Source of the DNA: Lachnospiraceae bacterium AM48-27BH
GTDB lineage: Bacteria; Bacillota; Clostridia; Lachnospirales; Lachnospiraceae
Direction of reading: 5' to 3'
Assembly (NCBI GenBank): GCA_003478355.1
Contig: QUFC01000024.1
Location: forward strand, 1-59,098
DNA: 59,098 nucleotides
In this document: one piece after another, positions 35,705 through 44,484 of the stretch
Layout: the number at the start of each line of letters is the position of its first letter
Position numbering within the stretch: the first letter of the stretch is position 1
Made by a program: the position numbers and the translations under genes
The notes under the pieces: generated by a model
Told to the model about the DNA's origin: nothing
What the model saw: only the letters and a program-made list of their open reading frames with translations
Database searches by the model: none

Positions 35705-36286
35705 CTATTTCCGTTTTCCCCGTTGCGGCACATAGCTTTTCGTCAACTCGGATTTTTGTACAATCCGGGTCAGCCATTGTTTTTCTTCCTCCGTCAGCTT
35801 GGTGTAGCGCAGTTTTGTCTGCTTACACAACACCATCAACAGGTGTTCCGCCCGACTGCCTTTGAAGTTCGCCACTTCCTCCAAATCCCGCTTGAGTTCG
35901 TCCACAATGGTATTCTCCGGGGCGCTGTCGCTCCTGCCCCTGTGTGCTTCCCGTATGTCCTCCATAATAGCGTCTATGTCGTGATGTACCCGGCTGCTGA
36001 AATAGTCGCCCTCCCGCACATGGGCGGCTTGCAGGACACCAGCGGTCTTGTCATGCTCCCCCGGCTGGTACTTCTCCATAATTTCGGCCCTCGCCACATC
36101 TACCCATGCGTTCAAGTTCTGTATCTGTGTTGCGGCGATACCCTCAACATAAATCTGTATATCGGCCAGCAGCTTGACAAAATCCGGGTGCACCGCCAGT
36201 TCACAAAGCAAGGCGGTATCAATTCGCCCACGCTCCACACACAGGTCTTTCAAGCGTTCCTGTATTGTCAACGCCAATCTACACAC
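35705..36286 (-). CDS. Element-borne XRE-type regulator that has lost its helix-turn-helix
   Basis: A 193-residue protein. LTIQERLKDLCVERG is the opening of XRE-family regulators carried by Clostridial integrative elements, and the part from RIDTALLCELAVHPDFVKLL to the basic end PQRGKRK resembles their C-terminal two-thirds. The roughly 80 residues expected between (LTLEQLAEQ-type HTH and linker) are missing, so the two parts join directly at VERG-RID. The start is GTG 36286 just after the DUF3795 stop. DNA binding is probably lost; resemblance is from memory of such elements. Confidence 0.6.
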   Translation of the reverse strand: MCRLALTIQERLKDLCVERGRIDTALLCELAVHPDFVKLLADIQIYVEGIAATQIQNLNAWVDVARAEIMEKYQPGEHDKTAGVLQAAHVREGDYFSSRVHHDIDAIMEDIREAHRGRSDSAPENTIVDELKRDLEEVANFKGSRAEHLLMVLCKQTKLRYTKLTEEEKQWLTRIVQKSELTKSYVPQRGKRK

Positions 36287-36298
36287 CCCTTCTTATGC

Positions 36299-36712
36299 TT
36301 ATTTCATGCTTTCTTGACACTCGCTGCACTCTCTGTCATGGATAGAAATGATACCTCCGCATTTGGGACAAGTATATTTCCCTTTCTGCTGTTCCATGAA
36401 CCTTTCCAAACCGTGCTGACGAACAAACTCGCTGTTCTCCATAAGGCTCGCCTGATACCTTTTGTTGTAACTTTTTTCAAGGTTTTTAATCAGCTTGCAA
36501 GGATAATCGGGACATTCAAAACAATAGGACAGCTCTTTGCCCTTGATACAATCTTTTATCTTGCATTTGCGGCAGTGTTCCGGTTTGCCCATGTCGCTGT
36601 TCAAGCAACCGGCACACGGCTTTTTATGATAACAATGCTTATAGCAGACCAAACAGTTCATGCCGCAGGGGGCAAACATAGCCGTATCCATTTTTTCTAT
36701 TGGCATTTTCAT
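36299..36712 (-). CDS. DUF3795 cysteine-rich protein
   Basis: A 137-residue protein with many cysteines: CGMNCLVCYKHC near residue 16-27, CAGC, CRKCKIKDC, CFECPDYPC near 64, then a C-terminal zinc-ribbon (CPKCGG ... CSEC). This is the DUF3795 arrangement plus a ribbon; metal or Fe-S binding is likely, function unknown. AAGGAGAG precedes the ATG. It is transcribed with the truncated XRE regulator 12 bases downstream. Confidence 0.82.
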   Translation of the reverse strand: MKMPIEKMDTAMFAPCGMNCLVCYKHCYHKKPCAGCLNSDMGKPEHCRKCKIKDCIKGKELSYCFECPDYPCKLIKNLEKSYNKRYQASLMENSEFVRQHGLERFMEQQKGKYTCPKCGGIISIHDRECSECQESMK

Positions 36713-36877
36713 GGCTCGCTCTCCTTGTCAGCTTACGGTTTCTTTCATTCTACCACAATTCCGAGAGCGTGGAAATAGTGTGTTTTCCAGCGGGATTTCC
36801 AACCTTTCGGATATACGGGACGGGCGGTCAAAAAAGTGTAGACTTGTGTTAGTTCATCGATGGACAAGCACAAGTGA

Positions 36878-37267
36878 ATGACCGTCCGAAAGAGATATTA
36901 CCGGCTGGGGAAGTACGCCGTGACCCTGGCGCAGCGCAGACGGGCAAACGCCCTCATTCGCAAAACCTGCTGCAACTACGATAACGGCAACTGCCTGTTG
37001 CTGGACGATGGGGAGGAATGTGTCTGCCCCCAGTCTATCTCCTATTCCGTCTGCTGCAAGTGGTTCCGCTGGGCAGTGCTGCCACAGGACAAGGTGCTGG
37101 AGGCGGAGATATTCCGCAGCGCCAGCGTGAAGCGGTGCGCCGAATGCGGGGCAACTTTCGTCCCCCGTTCCAACCGGGCAAAATATTGTGAAGCCTACGC
37201 CAGACGGGTACATAGGCGGCAGAAGAACGCCAGCGACCGGAAACGGCGCAGGGAAACGGACAAATAG
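36878..37267 (+). CDS. Cysteine-rich VLP domain protein of an integrative element
   Basis: A 129-residue basic protein with an N-terminal cysteine cluster (CCNYDNGNCLLLDDGEECVC, then VCCKWFRWAVLP) and a C-terminal CAECGATFVPRSNRAKYC zinc finger. It is typical of the 'cysteine-rich VLP' proteins encoded beside relaxases of Clostridial integrative and mobilizable elements. No clear RBS; the preceding short frame ends ATGGACAAGCACAAGTGA overlapping the ATG. It is followed by a relaxase stump. Confidence 0.78.
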   Translation: MTVRKRYYRLGKYAVTLAQRRRANALIRKTCCNYDNGNCLLLDDGEECVCPQSISYSVCCKWFRWAVLPQDKVLEAEIFRSASVKRCAECGATFVPRSNRAKYCEAYARRVHRRQKNASDRKRRRETDK

Positions 37268-37287
37268 GGGCTGACAAAAGCCCGTAA

Positions 37288-37500
37288 ATCAAGGACTTTT
37301 CCGGGCAGTTGAAAAAGTACAAGGTCACGATTACCGACCTGCTGGAAGAAAACAAGAAGCTGGAAGCAAGGGCAAAGGCCAGCGATAAAGGCAAGATGCA
37401 GGACACAATGGAACGAGCGAAGCTGGAAAGCGAATTACATAATATCCAGCGGCTCGTGGAGCGTATTTCCCCGGACGTGCTGGCGGAACTGAAACAATAA
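37288..37500 (+). pseudogene. C-terminal remnant, probably of an element relaxase/mobilisation protein
   Basis: After a TAA at 37285-37287 the frame reads IKDFSGQLKKYKVTITDLLE and a charged coiled-coil ending LVERISPDVLAELKQ-stop. The coiled tail resembles the end of relaxase or mobilisation proteins in such elements, but no catalytic part remains. I see no RBS; a TTG at 37309 could only start a fragment. Confidence 0.45.
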
Positions 37501-37537
37501 CAGCAGTACGGAAAGGATAGGTGATTTTATAGGCAAT

Positions 37538-38030
37538 ATGGAGTATATCAGATATAAAAAAGAAACAGAGGTCGTTGTTTACAAACTTGACCGTATCAGC
37601 CGTTCCATTCTGGACTTTGCCAACATGATGGAACTGCTCCAGCAGTACAATGTGGAGTTTGTTTCCTCTACAGAGAAGTTTGATACCTCCACCCCGATGG
37701 GGCGGGCCATGCTGAATATCTGTATCGTGTTCGCCCAGCTTGAACGGGAAACGATACAGAAGCGGGTGACGGACGCTTACTACTCCCGCAGTCAGCGGGG
37801 CTTCAAAATGGGCGGCAAAGGCTAATCCTAAAATCGACGCCCTGCAAGTGGAACTTGCCCATGTGAACGGCGAGATTAAAAAGCTGGTGGACAGCCTGAC
37901 GGGGGCGAACAATGTCCTGCTCTCCTATGTGAATGTGAGGATAGCGGAACTGGACGGGCGCAAGCAGGAACTTGTGAAGCGGATAGCGGACTTGACCGTG
38001 GAAGCCATCAACATTACATGGAAAATCTGA
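37538..38030 (+). pseudogene. Serine recombinase remnant (N-terminus missing, middle deleted)
   Basis: 37538-37825 encodes a resolvase-domain piece: VVVYKLDRISRSILDFANMM, VEFVSSTEKFDTSTPMGRAM, IVFAQLERETIQKR, stopping at GGKG. The first 60 residues with the catalytic serine are absent. A second frame (37832-38030) then encodes the C-terminal coiled part, KIDALQVELAHVNGEIKKL to AINITWKI. The DNA-binding recombinase domain between them, about 250 residues, is gone. Typical remnant of a TnpX-type large serine recombinase, marking the right end of a dead element. Confidence 0.75.
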
Positions 38031-38177
38031 CGGGCAGCACACCTCCCGTCAGACCGTTACCCTGTGTAGTCCCTTGTAAACTGTACTTTATAAGGCTTTA
38101 TATATCAATCTGTATTCAGATACATCTGATTGACCAGATCATAAAGAAGGCTATTTGTCATGATCTCCTCGTTTTTC

Positions 38178-38891
38178 TTAATCAATTCCGGGAGAATATC
38201 CGGTGATTCCTGCTGTCTGTTCTTTTGCTTTGTTCTCGTTTTCTGCAGATACGCTTTCCGGGAAAATCATATCTTTCATAAATGCAAATCTCTTACCGAT
38301 GCGTCTGGCGATAAAGCCTACCAGAAGGGCAGCAATAACGGTACCTTCTCTTACACCAGCCAGTCTTCCTGCAAATACGAAAGAAAGTACAGCAGCGATC
38401 ACTAACATGGATACATCAAAACAGATCTTGGTTGTTCCGAAATTTGTTTTCCATGTAAGAACAATAGCACGGACAAAAGATTCTCCTGGAAGCATGACAA
38501 CGTCTGCCAAGACCTCCATATATACACCTACACCAAGGATCAAACATCCGATAAGAAGATATACAATCTTCATAATGTATGCTTCCGGATTGACCCAGGA
38601 AAAAAGAATCATGGCAAGATCGATAAAATATCCAAACATGATGGATACCGGAATCTGAAGGATGTGCTCCAATTTAAAGTTCTTTCTCAGGATGATCAAC
38701 TGCAGTACGATCAGAAAGATACTGATAAAGATGGTAAAGTTTCCAAGTGTTAATGGAAAATTAAGACTTAATACGTAAGGAATTGATGAAATCGGGGATG
38801 TTCCTAGGTTTGCCTTTGTGATCAGGCTGACTCCCATGGAGTTTACAAACAATCCCACCAGAAATATTAAATATCGTTTTAGTGTCTCCAT
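38178..38891 (-). CDS. YczE/YitT-like membrane protein (DUF6198 type)
   Basis: A 237-residue protein with about five helices: YLIFLVGLFVNSMGVSLITK, TIFISIFLIVLQLIIL, IVYLLIGCLILGVGVYMEVL, MLVIAAVLSFVFAG, VIAALLVGFIARR. The GTSPISSIPYVLS loop is characteristic of YczE-like proteins. Function unknown. AGGAGG lies before the ATG. It follows a MarR gene by 40 bases, so the regulator likely controls it. Confidence 0.8.
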   Translation of the reverse strand: METLKRYLIFLVGLFVNSMGVSLITKANLGTSPISSIPYVLSLNFPLTLGNFTIFISIFLIVLQLIILRKNFKLEHILQIPVSIMFGYFIDLAMILFSWVNPEAYIMKIVYLLIGCLILGVGVYMEVLADVVMLPGESFVRAIVLTWKTNFGTTKICFDVSMLVIAAVLSFVFAGRLAGVREGTVIAALLVGFIARRIGKRFAFMKDMIFPESVSAENENKAKEQTAGITGYSPGID

Positions 38892-38931
38892 TTTTTTATT
38901 TCCTCCTCATTTCATAGTTTTTATCGTCGGA

Positions 38932-39354
38932 TCATTTCATATCTGCAAGATTTCGGTAAATCCGGCAAAAAATATCCATAAACAGCTTCTGCTCTTCTTC
39001 GGAAATACCATTTAATGCAGTTTTTTCAATTTTCTTAAAAGCCTCCTCCACAAGCTTCTGATTTTTCTTTCCGGATTCTGTCATAAAAATATGAAAAGTA
39101 CGACGGTTTCCATTGAGCATTTTTCTTTCGATCAGGTCTTTTTCTTCCATACGGTTCAAAATGGACGTTAAAGACCCTGCCTCGATGAGGCATCCTGCCG
39201 CAATCTCTTTCTGGCTGACACCATCGTGATTTTTCAGGTAATCCAATACTTTGGGCTGCCCCAAGGTAAGACCTGTATCTTTCAGCTGTTCCATTAGTTT
39301 TTTCTGGACAATCATATGGTTTATCATAGACATGTAGTGAAAGGAATCATCCAT
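38932..39354 (-). CDS. MarR-family transcriptional regulator
   Basis: A 140-residue winged-helix regulator: LTLGQPKVLDYLKNHDGVSQ, recognition region GSLTSILNRMEEKDLIERK and wing RRTFHIFMTESGKK. AAGGAG lies 10 bases before the ATG. A near-perfect 13-bp inverted repeat 33 bases upstream is the likely autoregulatory operator. Confidence 0.92.
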   Translation of the reverse strand: MDDSFHYMSMINHMIVQKKLMEQLKDTGLTLGQPKVLDYLKNHDGVSQKEIAAGCLIEAGSLTSILNRMEEKDLIERKMLNGNRRTFHIFMTESGKKNQKLVEEAFKKIEKTALNGISEEEQKLFMDIFCRIYRNLADMK

Positions 39355-39386
39355 TTAGTATTTATCTCCTTCTTTTATCATGTATA

Positions 39387-39421
39387 ATAGTTATAATTCA
39401 AATATTTAGAATTGTAACTAT
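39387..39421. promoter_or_regulatory. Inverted-repeat operator upstream of marR-yczE
   Basis: ATAGTTATAATTC and GAATTGTAACTAT (12 of 13 complementary) flank AAATATTTA. The arms overlap TATAAT-like sequence, as in MarR autoregulation. Confidence 0.65.
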
Positions 39422-39462
39422 ATTTGTGATGTATGTCAACAACTTTTTTATTCTACCCTAAC

Positions 39463-39494
39463 AAAAAGCGGCCTCTGGAATCCTCCAGAGGCCG
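39463..39494 (-). terminator. Terminator of the amino-sugar operon (after nagA)
   Basis: Minus strand stem CGGCCTCTGGA / TCCAGAGGCCG with a 4-base loop, then C and TTTTT. 27 bases after the nagA stop. Confidence 0.9.
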
Positions 39495-39521
39495 TTCTTC
39501 TTTCTTCACATCTTTTCTGTT

Positions 39522-40670
39522 TTAAAATACTTTTCTGCCCTTCACATAAGTACTCTTCACGGAATTCTCTGCATCCAGGATCAGGAAATCCGCGTCCTTA
39601 CCAGGATTTAAAGATCCAATCCTATCGTAAACCCCGATCAGCTTCGCCGGGTTCTCGGTAAACATCGGGATGATCTCCTGAAGGGATCTGCCGGTGTAAG
39701 CTAAGACATTCTTAAGTGCCTGTCCGGTAGTCAATGTACTTCCTGCACGACTGTTGCCTACTACCAGCTTTGCATCTCCGTCAACCACTACGACATCATT
39801 GACGCCCAGCTTGTAATAGCCGTCCGGCAGGCCTGCAGCCATGATGGAATCGGTGATGGCAACCACACGGTCTAAGCCCTTCATCTTCATGATGAAACGG
39901 ACCGTACCTGGATGAAGGTGTCTGCCGTCGCAGATCATCTCGCAGTACACCTCATCATCCTCCAGAACAGCGCCCCAGATTGCCGGGAAATGCTGATGCA
40001 GCAGCTTCATGGCATTACCAGTATGAGTTGCTCCCATCGCACCGTTGCGGATAGCTTTCATCGCAGTGTCATAATCAGCTCCGGAGTGACCGATGGCTAC
40101 CTGGATGCCAAGGCTCTTGATATACGGGATCATATCCGGGATGCCTTCGATCTCTGGTGATACGGTAATGTAGCGGATATCTCCCTCAGCTGCATCCTGG
40201 TATTCCTTTAACAGCTCCGGATTTGGTTTCTTCATCAGCAGATGCTCCGGCATGGCACCCTTGTACTCGGCAGCAAGGAAAGGGCCTTCCAGGTGGATAC
40301 CCAGCATCTGTGCACCGTTGTGCTCACTCTTTTTCCATGCCTTATACTCACCGATGGCTGTCAGAGTCTGCTCTCTGGTATCTGTCAAAACGGAACCTAA
40401 CCAGCTTGTAGTACCCTGGGAAGCGAAGAACTGACAGATCTTTTCAAATCCCTGGGCGTCTGCTCCATTGACATCGACACCGACCGCACCGTGCGTATGG
40501 ATATCGATAAATCCAGGAACGACCGTCTGTCCCTCAAGATCCACTTCGTCCATCTCCTCATCCTGGGCAAGCGTGCCGATCTCCAGGATTTTTCCATCCT
40601 CTACGATCATGTCACCTTTTAAGAAATGATGGTTCAGATAAAAATTACCATTTTTGTACCTAGTTTTCAT
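39522..40670 (-). CDS. nagA: N-acetylglucosamine/galactosamine-6-phosphate deacetylase
   Basis: Removes acetate from N-acetyl-hexosamine-6-phosphate. A 382-residue amidohydrolase: metal ligands in GFIDIHTHGAVGVDVNGAD near residue 55, the Glu in GIHLEGPFL near 127, His in VAIGHSGAD near 190 and GATHTGNAM near 208, and the catalytic Asp in VAITDSIMAAGLPDG near 268. ATG 40670 has AAGGAGG 8 bases upstream. It ends the lacI-led sulfatase/ABC/aldolase operon, where a GalNAc-branch role (AgaA-like) is at least as likely as GlcNAc. Confidence 0.94.
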   Translation of the reverse strand: MKTRYKNGNFYLNHHFLKGDMIVEDGKILEIGTLAQDEEMDEVDLEGQTVVPGFIDIHTHGAVGVDVNGADAQGFEKICQFFASQGTTSWLGSVLTDTREQTLTAIGEYKAWKKSEHNGAQMLGIHLEGPFLAAEYKGAMPEHLLMKKPNPELLKEYQDAAEGDIRYITVSPEIEGIPDMIPYIKSLGIQVAIGHSGADYDTAMKAIRNGAMGATHTGNAMKLLHQHFPAIWGAVLEDDEVYCEMICDGRHLHPGTVRFIMKMKGLDRVVAITDSIMAAGLPDGYYKLGVNDVVVVDGDAKLVVGNSRAGSTLTTGQALKNVLAYTGRSLQEIIPMFTENPAKLIGVYDRIGSLNPGKDADFLILDAENSVKSTYVKGRKVF

Positions 40671-40739
40671 TGTAAGCCCCTCCTTGTAGATACGCCAAAT
40701 GGGAGCAAGTGATTTTGCCCCCAATGACATTCATTTTCA

Positions 40740-41789
40740 TTATTTAATTACGATTGCCTGTGTCAGATGACGTGGGCTGTCCGCATTTAAATTCTTCAGT
40801 TCAGCTACATAGTATCCGATCAGCTGGCCGATAAAACCAATGATTGGAGCGTTCTGCAGGCTGTCATATCCGTAAGGCATATCCAGAGTGTAGTCAACAT
40901 CGGTGAAATCCTTGGATGCATTGTTTCCGATCGCCAGAACCTTTGCACCGTACCCTTTCATCTGGGTCAGCAGTTTTGCATCTCCGTCAACTGTATTCTC
41001 GTTGCCTAACAGGATGATCAGAGTCTTGTCATCAACTAAGCTCATTGGTCCGTGACGATACTCCAGTGTGTAATAAGCTTCAGAATTGCTTAAACTCATC
41101 TCTTTCATCTTGTTCATACACTCATTAGCGATACCATAGTTGATACCCTGTCCTAATGTGATGAACAGATTGCACTCTGGATGCTCAGCAACAATCTTCT
41201 TAGCCATCTCATCGGTAGCCTTTAAGAAGCTTTCTGCATTTGCTGCATAATCCTTTAACTGCTCGATCTTCTCTTTCTTGCCGCCTACATAATAGGACAT
41301 AACAACTGCCAGATAGATCATGCTGGTGAAGGAACGGGTCATGATTACGCTGTCCTCTGGAGTCTCTGGAGATAACAGCATGTAATCGTTGTATTTGGAG
41401 CTGTCTGGATCACAGGTGATCGCAAGGCTCTTAACGCCCGGATAGCTTCTTACTTTATCGATTGCCATACGAACCTCTGTTGTATAGCTCTTTCTCGTCA
41501 TAGGAACAACCAGAACTTTCTTGCCGTTGCCTACATAAGTCTCTGGGAAATAGTACAGCTCGGAGCAACACATTCCTTTTGCAGAAATACCTGTGCAGGT
41601 GGAGAATGCATGTGCGGAAGCCTGTGCTAAATACAGGGAAGTACCGCAGCCTGTAAAGATAACTTCGTCATATTTCTCAGCAAATACCTCGTCCAGAGTT
41701 TTGAAAATAGTATCCAATGTATCATTGACTGCCTGGAAAGAAACCGGCTGTCCATAAATCTCTTTATATGTCAGTTCACTGTTTTTCAT
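40740..41789 (-). CDS. SIS-domain sugar-phosphate isomerase/deaminase (AgaS/GlmS-like)
   Basis: A 349-residue protein with two SIS domains: FTGCGTSLYLAQASAHAFST near residue 46 and YYTLEYRHGPMSLVDDKTL near 235, ending NLNADSPRHLTQAIVIK like the isomerase half of GlmS. AgaS-type members convert galactosamine-6-phosphate to tagatose-6-phosphate and ammonia; others act on glucosamine or fructosamine phosphates. Placement between NagA and a tagatose-bisphosphate-type aldolase favours the AgaS role. AAAGGAG precedes the ATG. Confidence 0.88.
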   Translation of the reverse strand: MKNSELTYKEIYGQPVSFQAVNDTLDTIFKTLDEVFAEKYDEVIFTGCGTSLYLAQASAHAFSTCTGISAKGMCCSELYYFPETYVGNGKKVLVVPMTRKSYTTEVRMAIDKVRSYPGVKSLAITCDPDSSKYNDYMLLSPETPEDSVIMTRSFTSMIYLAVVMSYYVGGKKEKIEQLKDYAANAESFLKATDEMAKKIVAEHPECNLFITLGQGINYGIANECMNKMKEMSLSNSEAYYTLEYRHGPMSLVDDKTLIILLGNENTVDGDAKLLTQMKGYGAKVLAIGNNASKDFTDVDYTLDMPYGYDSLQNAPIIGFIGQLIGYYVAELKNLNADSPRHLTQAIVIK

Positions 41790-41804
41790 GATTATGCTCT
41801 CCTT

Positions 41805-42662
41805 TTATTTTACTTTTCCATCAGAACCAGCAAGACGGATGATTCTCTTCACATCTTCCTGTAAACGCTCATTTGCAAACTGGGACAGTTTCCAGGAATG
41901 ACCCTGATGATTCAGTTCTTTTAATGCTTCCTCGTAGTGCTGTACATATTTGTAACGAATCTCAGTACCAAAGTTGATCTTCGCAACACCTAATTTGATG
42001 GCGTCTTTTACGATCTCATCCTTCATACCGGTGCATCCGTGAAGAACTAATGGCATATCTGTAAACTCGCGAACCTTCTCTAATACCTCCAGATGGATAT
42101 CTGGCTCGCCTTTATAATAACCATGAGCATTACCAATGCCGATTGCTAAAGAATCTGGCTGGCAGAGAGATAAATATCTGCGAACCTCTTCAGGATCTAC
42201 GATATTCTTATTCTCCATAACGGTACCTGCATCATCAAGACGAAGAAGCTCTCCGATCTCTGCCTCTACAGGAACGCCAAAGCACTTGGCTACCTTGATT
42301 ACTTCGTTGGTCATTGCTGCATTCTCTTCGATCGGTTTTGTGGAACCATCGATCATTAAGGAAGTGAAGCCTAATTTCAGGGCCTCCATGCAGATATCAA
42401 AATCAGCGCCATGATCCAGATGGATCGCTACCGGTACAGAAACCTTGGACGCACACCATTTGCAGACATTTACAAACCAGTCATGTCCAGAGTATGCACC
42501 AGTGGAAACGTAATGTGCTAAAATGATCGGGGATCTCAGATCTTCAGCAGCTTTACAAATTGCCCAGATAATGTCATAATTGCCACCCTGAGTGTTGATT
42601 GCCGGTACTGCGTAACCGTTCTTGGATGCCTCTAAGAGCATCTCTTTGCTTGTTGTTAACAT
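41805..42662 (-). CDS. Class II ketose-bisphosphate aldolase (tagatose/fructose-bisphosphate type)
   Basis: Splits a ketose-1,6-bisphosphate into DHAP and glyceraldehyde-3-phosphate using zinc. A 285-residue protein: VPAINTQGGNYD near residue 20, zinc ligands in HLDHGADFD near 80, AEIGEL near 130, NAHGYYKGEP near 177 and LHGCTGM near 205. This is the GatY/KbaY/AgaY branch of the fold. ATG 42662 follows AAGGAGGAG. No phosphofructokinase for tagatose-6-phosphate is in the operon, so that step must be supplied elsewhere. Confidence 0.92.
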   Translation of the reverse strand: MLTTSKEMLLEASKNGYAVPAINTQGGNYDIIWAICKAAEDLRSPIILAHYVSTGAYSGHDWFVNVCKWCASKVSVPVAIHLDHGADFDICMEALKLGFTSLMIDGSTKPIEENAAMTNEVIKVAKCFGVPVEAEIGELLRLDDAGTVMENKNIVDPEEVRRYLSLCQPDSLAIGIGNAHGYYKGEPDIHLEVLEKVREFTDMPLVLHGCTGMKDEIVKDAIKLGVAKINFGTEIRYKYVQHYEEALKELNHQGHSWKLSQFANERLQEDVKRIIRLAGSDGKVK

Positions 42663-42716
42663 AGACTTACTCCTCCTTTTATTATATGCACGCCCGAAGT
42701 AACTCCGGGCATACAT

Positions 42717-43556
42717 TTATCCTTTTACTGCACCTGCTACCAGACCTTTTACCATATACTTCTGGAAGAAGAAGAAAATGATGACCATTGGGATCGTTCC
42801 TACGATGGAGATCGTGTTGATCAGAGACCAGTCATAGGACAACTCACCTAAATATCTAAGAGCAACACCTGCTGAAAGTGTTCTCAAAGCATCCGTCTGG
42901 ATTAAGGTGGATGCATGTAAATAATCATCCCAGGCAATTAAGAATGAATAAATACCAACTGCCAGCATACCTGGTTTTACTAACGGAACTACAACCTTGA
43001 ACAGGATCTGCAGTCTGCTTGCACCATCCACTCTCGCAGCCTCCTCCAGCTCTTTCGGAATTCCATCATAGAAGCTGGACATCAGCATGATCGTAAATGG
43101 GAGCATACCTGCAGTAACTGCCAGGATCAAACCAGGATGTGTATTGATTAAGTGAACATCACCAAGGATCTTATATAAGGAAATCAATCGGCTGACTACT
43201 GGGAACATCTGGGCAGAGGTAAATGCTGCCACGATCCAGGCATTCCACTTAAAGTTAAATCTTGATAACGCATAGCCCGCCATGATCGCCATCAGAGTCG
43301 TAATCAGAGCTGCCGATCCGGCTACAACAAAGTTATTCTTATAGTAAGTAAAGAAATCGTTGTCAACGGTAAACAGATTGATATAGCTTTGTACTGTCGG
43401 ATTCTTTACTGTAAATGTCGGCGGGAACTTATATGCTTCCATATTGGTCTTAAAAGAAGTTAACAGCACCCAGTACAATGGAAACAGCAAAAACAGAAGA
43501 ATGATAAGCAGCACAACGTATTTAATAATTGTATTTATAATTCTTTTCTTTTTCAT
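42717..43556 (-). CDS. Carbohydrate ABC transporter permease (MalG type)
   Basis: A 279-residue inner-membrane subunit with six helices and the EAA loop EEAARVDGASRLQILFKVVV near residue 185 that contacts the ATPase. Ends MVKGLVAGAVKG as is typical of CUT1 family permeases. It pairs with the MalF-type permease 17 bases upstream. No ATPase gene is in the operon; CUT1 systems of Firmicutes usually borrow a shared MsmX-like ATPase. Confidence 0.94.
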   Translation of the reverse strand: MKKKRIINTIIKYVVLLIILLFLLFPLYWVLLTSFKTNMEAYKFPPTFTVKNPTVQSYINLFTVDNDFFTYYKNNFVVAGSAALITTLMAIMAGYALSRFNFKWNAWIVAAFTSAQMFPVVSRLISLYKILGDVHLINTHPGLILAVTAGMLPFTIMLMSSFYDGIPKELEEAARVDGASRLQILFKVVVPLVKPGMLAVGIYSFLIAWDDYLHASTLIQTDALRTLSAGVALRYLGELSYDWSLINTISIVGTIPMVIIFFFFQKYMVKGLVAGAVKG

Positions 43557-43573
43557 GTTCTGCCTTCCCCCTT

Positions 43574-44473
43574 CTACATATCTTCCTTACGGAAAATACG
43601 GTTATAAACAAATACCACTGCAATCATCATCAGCATCCACACAGTTGTTACAGCAGCACCTGATCCGAAGTTGTTGGATACGAACGCCTCTCTGTAGCTC
43701 AAGATCGCCATGGTTGTTGTGGAGTTGTTTGGACCACCACCGGTCATTGTCCAGAACAATGGGAACTGTTTGAAGTTCTCAATGATCGACATGGACACAG
43801 TAACCTTAATGACGCTCTTCATATATGGAAGAGTAATCTTGAAGAAACGCTGTGCTTCATTGGCTCCATCGATCTTAGCCGCCTCCAGCATATCCTCCGG
43901 CACATTGGCAAGTCCTGCAAGAAGAAGCAAAGTTGCCAGCGGGATCTGTTTCCACAGAGCTGCAACGGATACACCGAGCATCGCTGTCGTCGGACTGTTC
44001 AGGATCGCAAAGTCTGTGATCTTTCCTCCACTCAAAATACCAACAAAGTATTTTACTAAACCATACTGTGGCTGGAACATCCATAACCAGACTAAACCGG
44101 AGATCAATGTCGGAACCACCCACGGAATCATCATGATACTTCTGATGAATCTTGAGAAGCGGATGTTGGTATTTAATACCAGTGCTAAAGCCATACCCAG
44201 AATGAACTGTGCAATTACAACACCAAATACGAATAACAGAGTATTGGTCATTGCGGTAGGAAGTTTTCCATTTGTAAATAGTTTAACATAATTTGCGAAA
44301 TTATTCCAGGTTCCAGGTTTTCCAGATATGATATTTTTCACTTTGTAATCAAAAAAGCTTCGATAAATAGAATCCACAACCGGAACTAAAATAAAAATAA
44401 CTGTAATGATAACGGCCGGAGACAAAAGCATCAGTGAAAACTGCTTATCTCCGGATTGTAAACCTTTCTTCAT
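43574..44473 (-). CDS. Carbohydrate ABC transporter permease (MalF type)
   Basis: A 299-residue CUT1 family permease with six helices; the first (LSPAVIITVIFILVPVVDSI) and the EAA loop DMLEAAKIDGANEAQRFFKI near residue 205 are typical. AGGAGAG precedes the ATG. It works with the MalG-type permease downstream and the lipoprotein binding protein upstream to import a mono- or oligosaccharide, probably sulfated given the neighbouring sulfatase. Confidence 0.94.
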   Translation of the reverse strand: MKKGLQSGDKQFSLMLLSPAVIITVIFILVPVVDSIYRSFFDYKVKNIISGKPGTWNNFANYVKLFTNGKLPTAMTNTLLFVFGVVIAQFILGMALALVLNTNIRFSRFIRSIMMIPWVVPTLISGLVWLWMFQPQYGLVKYFVGILSGGKITDFAILNSPTTAMLGVSVAALWKQIPLATLLLLAGLANVPEDMLEAAKIDGANEAQRFFKITLPYMKSVIKVTVSMSIIENFKQFPLFWTMTGGGPNNSTTTMAILSYREAFVSNNFGSGAAVTTVWMLMMIAVVFVYNRIFRKEDM

Positions 44474-44484
44474 CCCCGTCTCTC

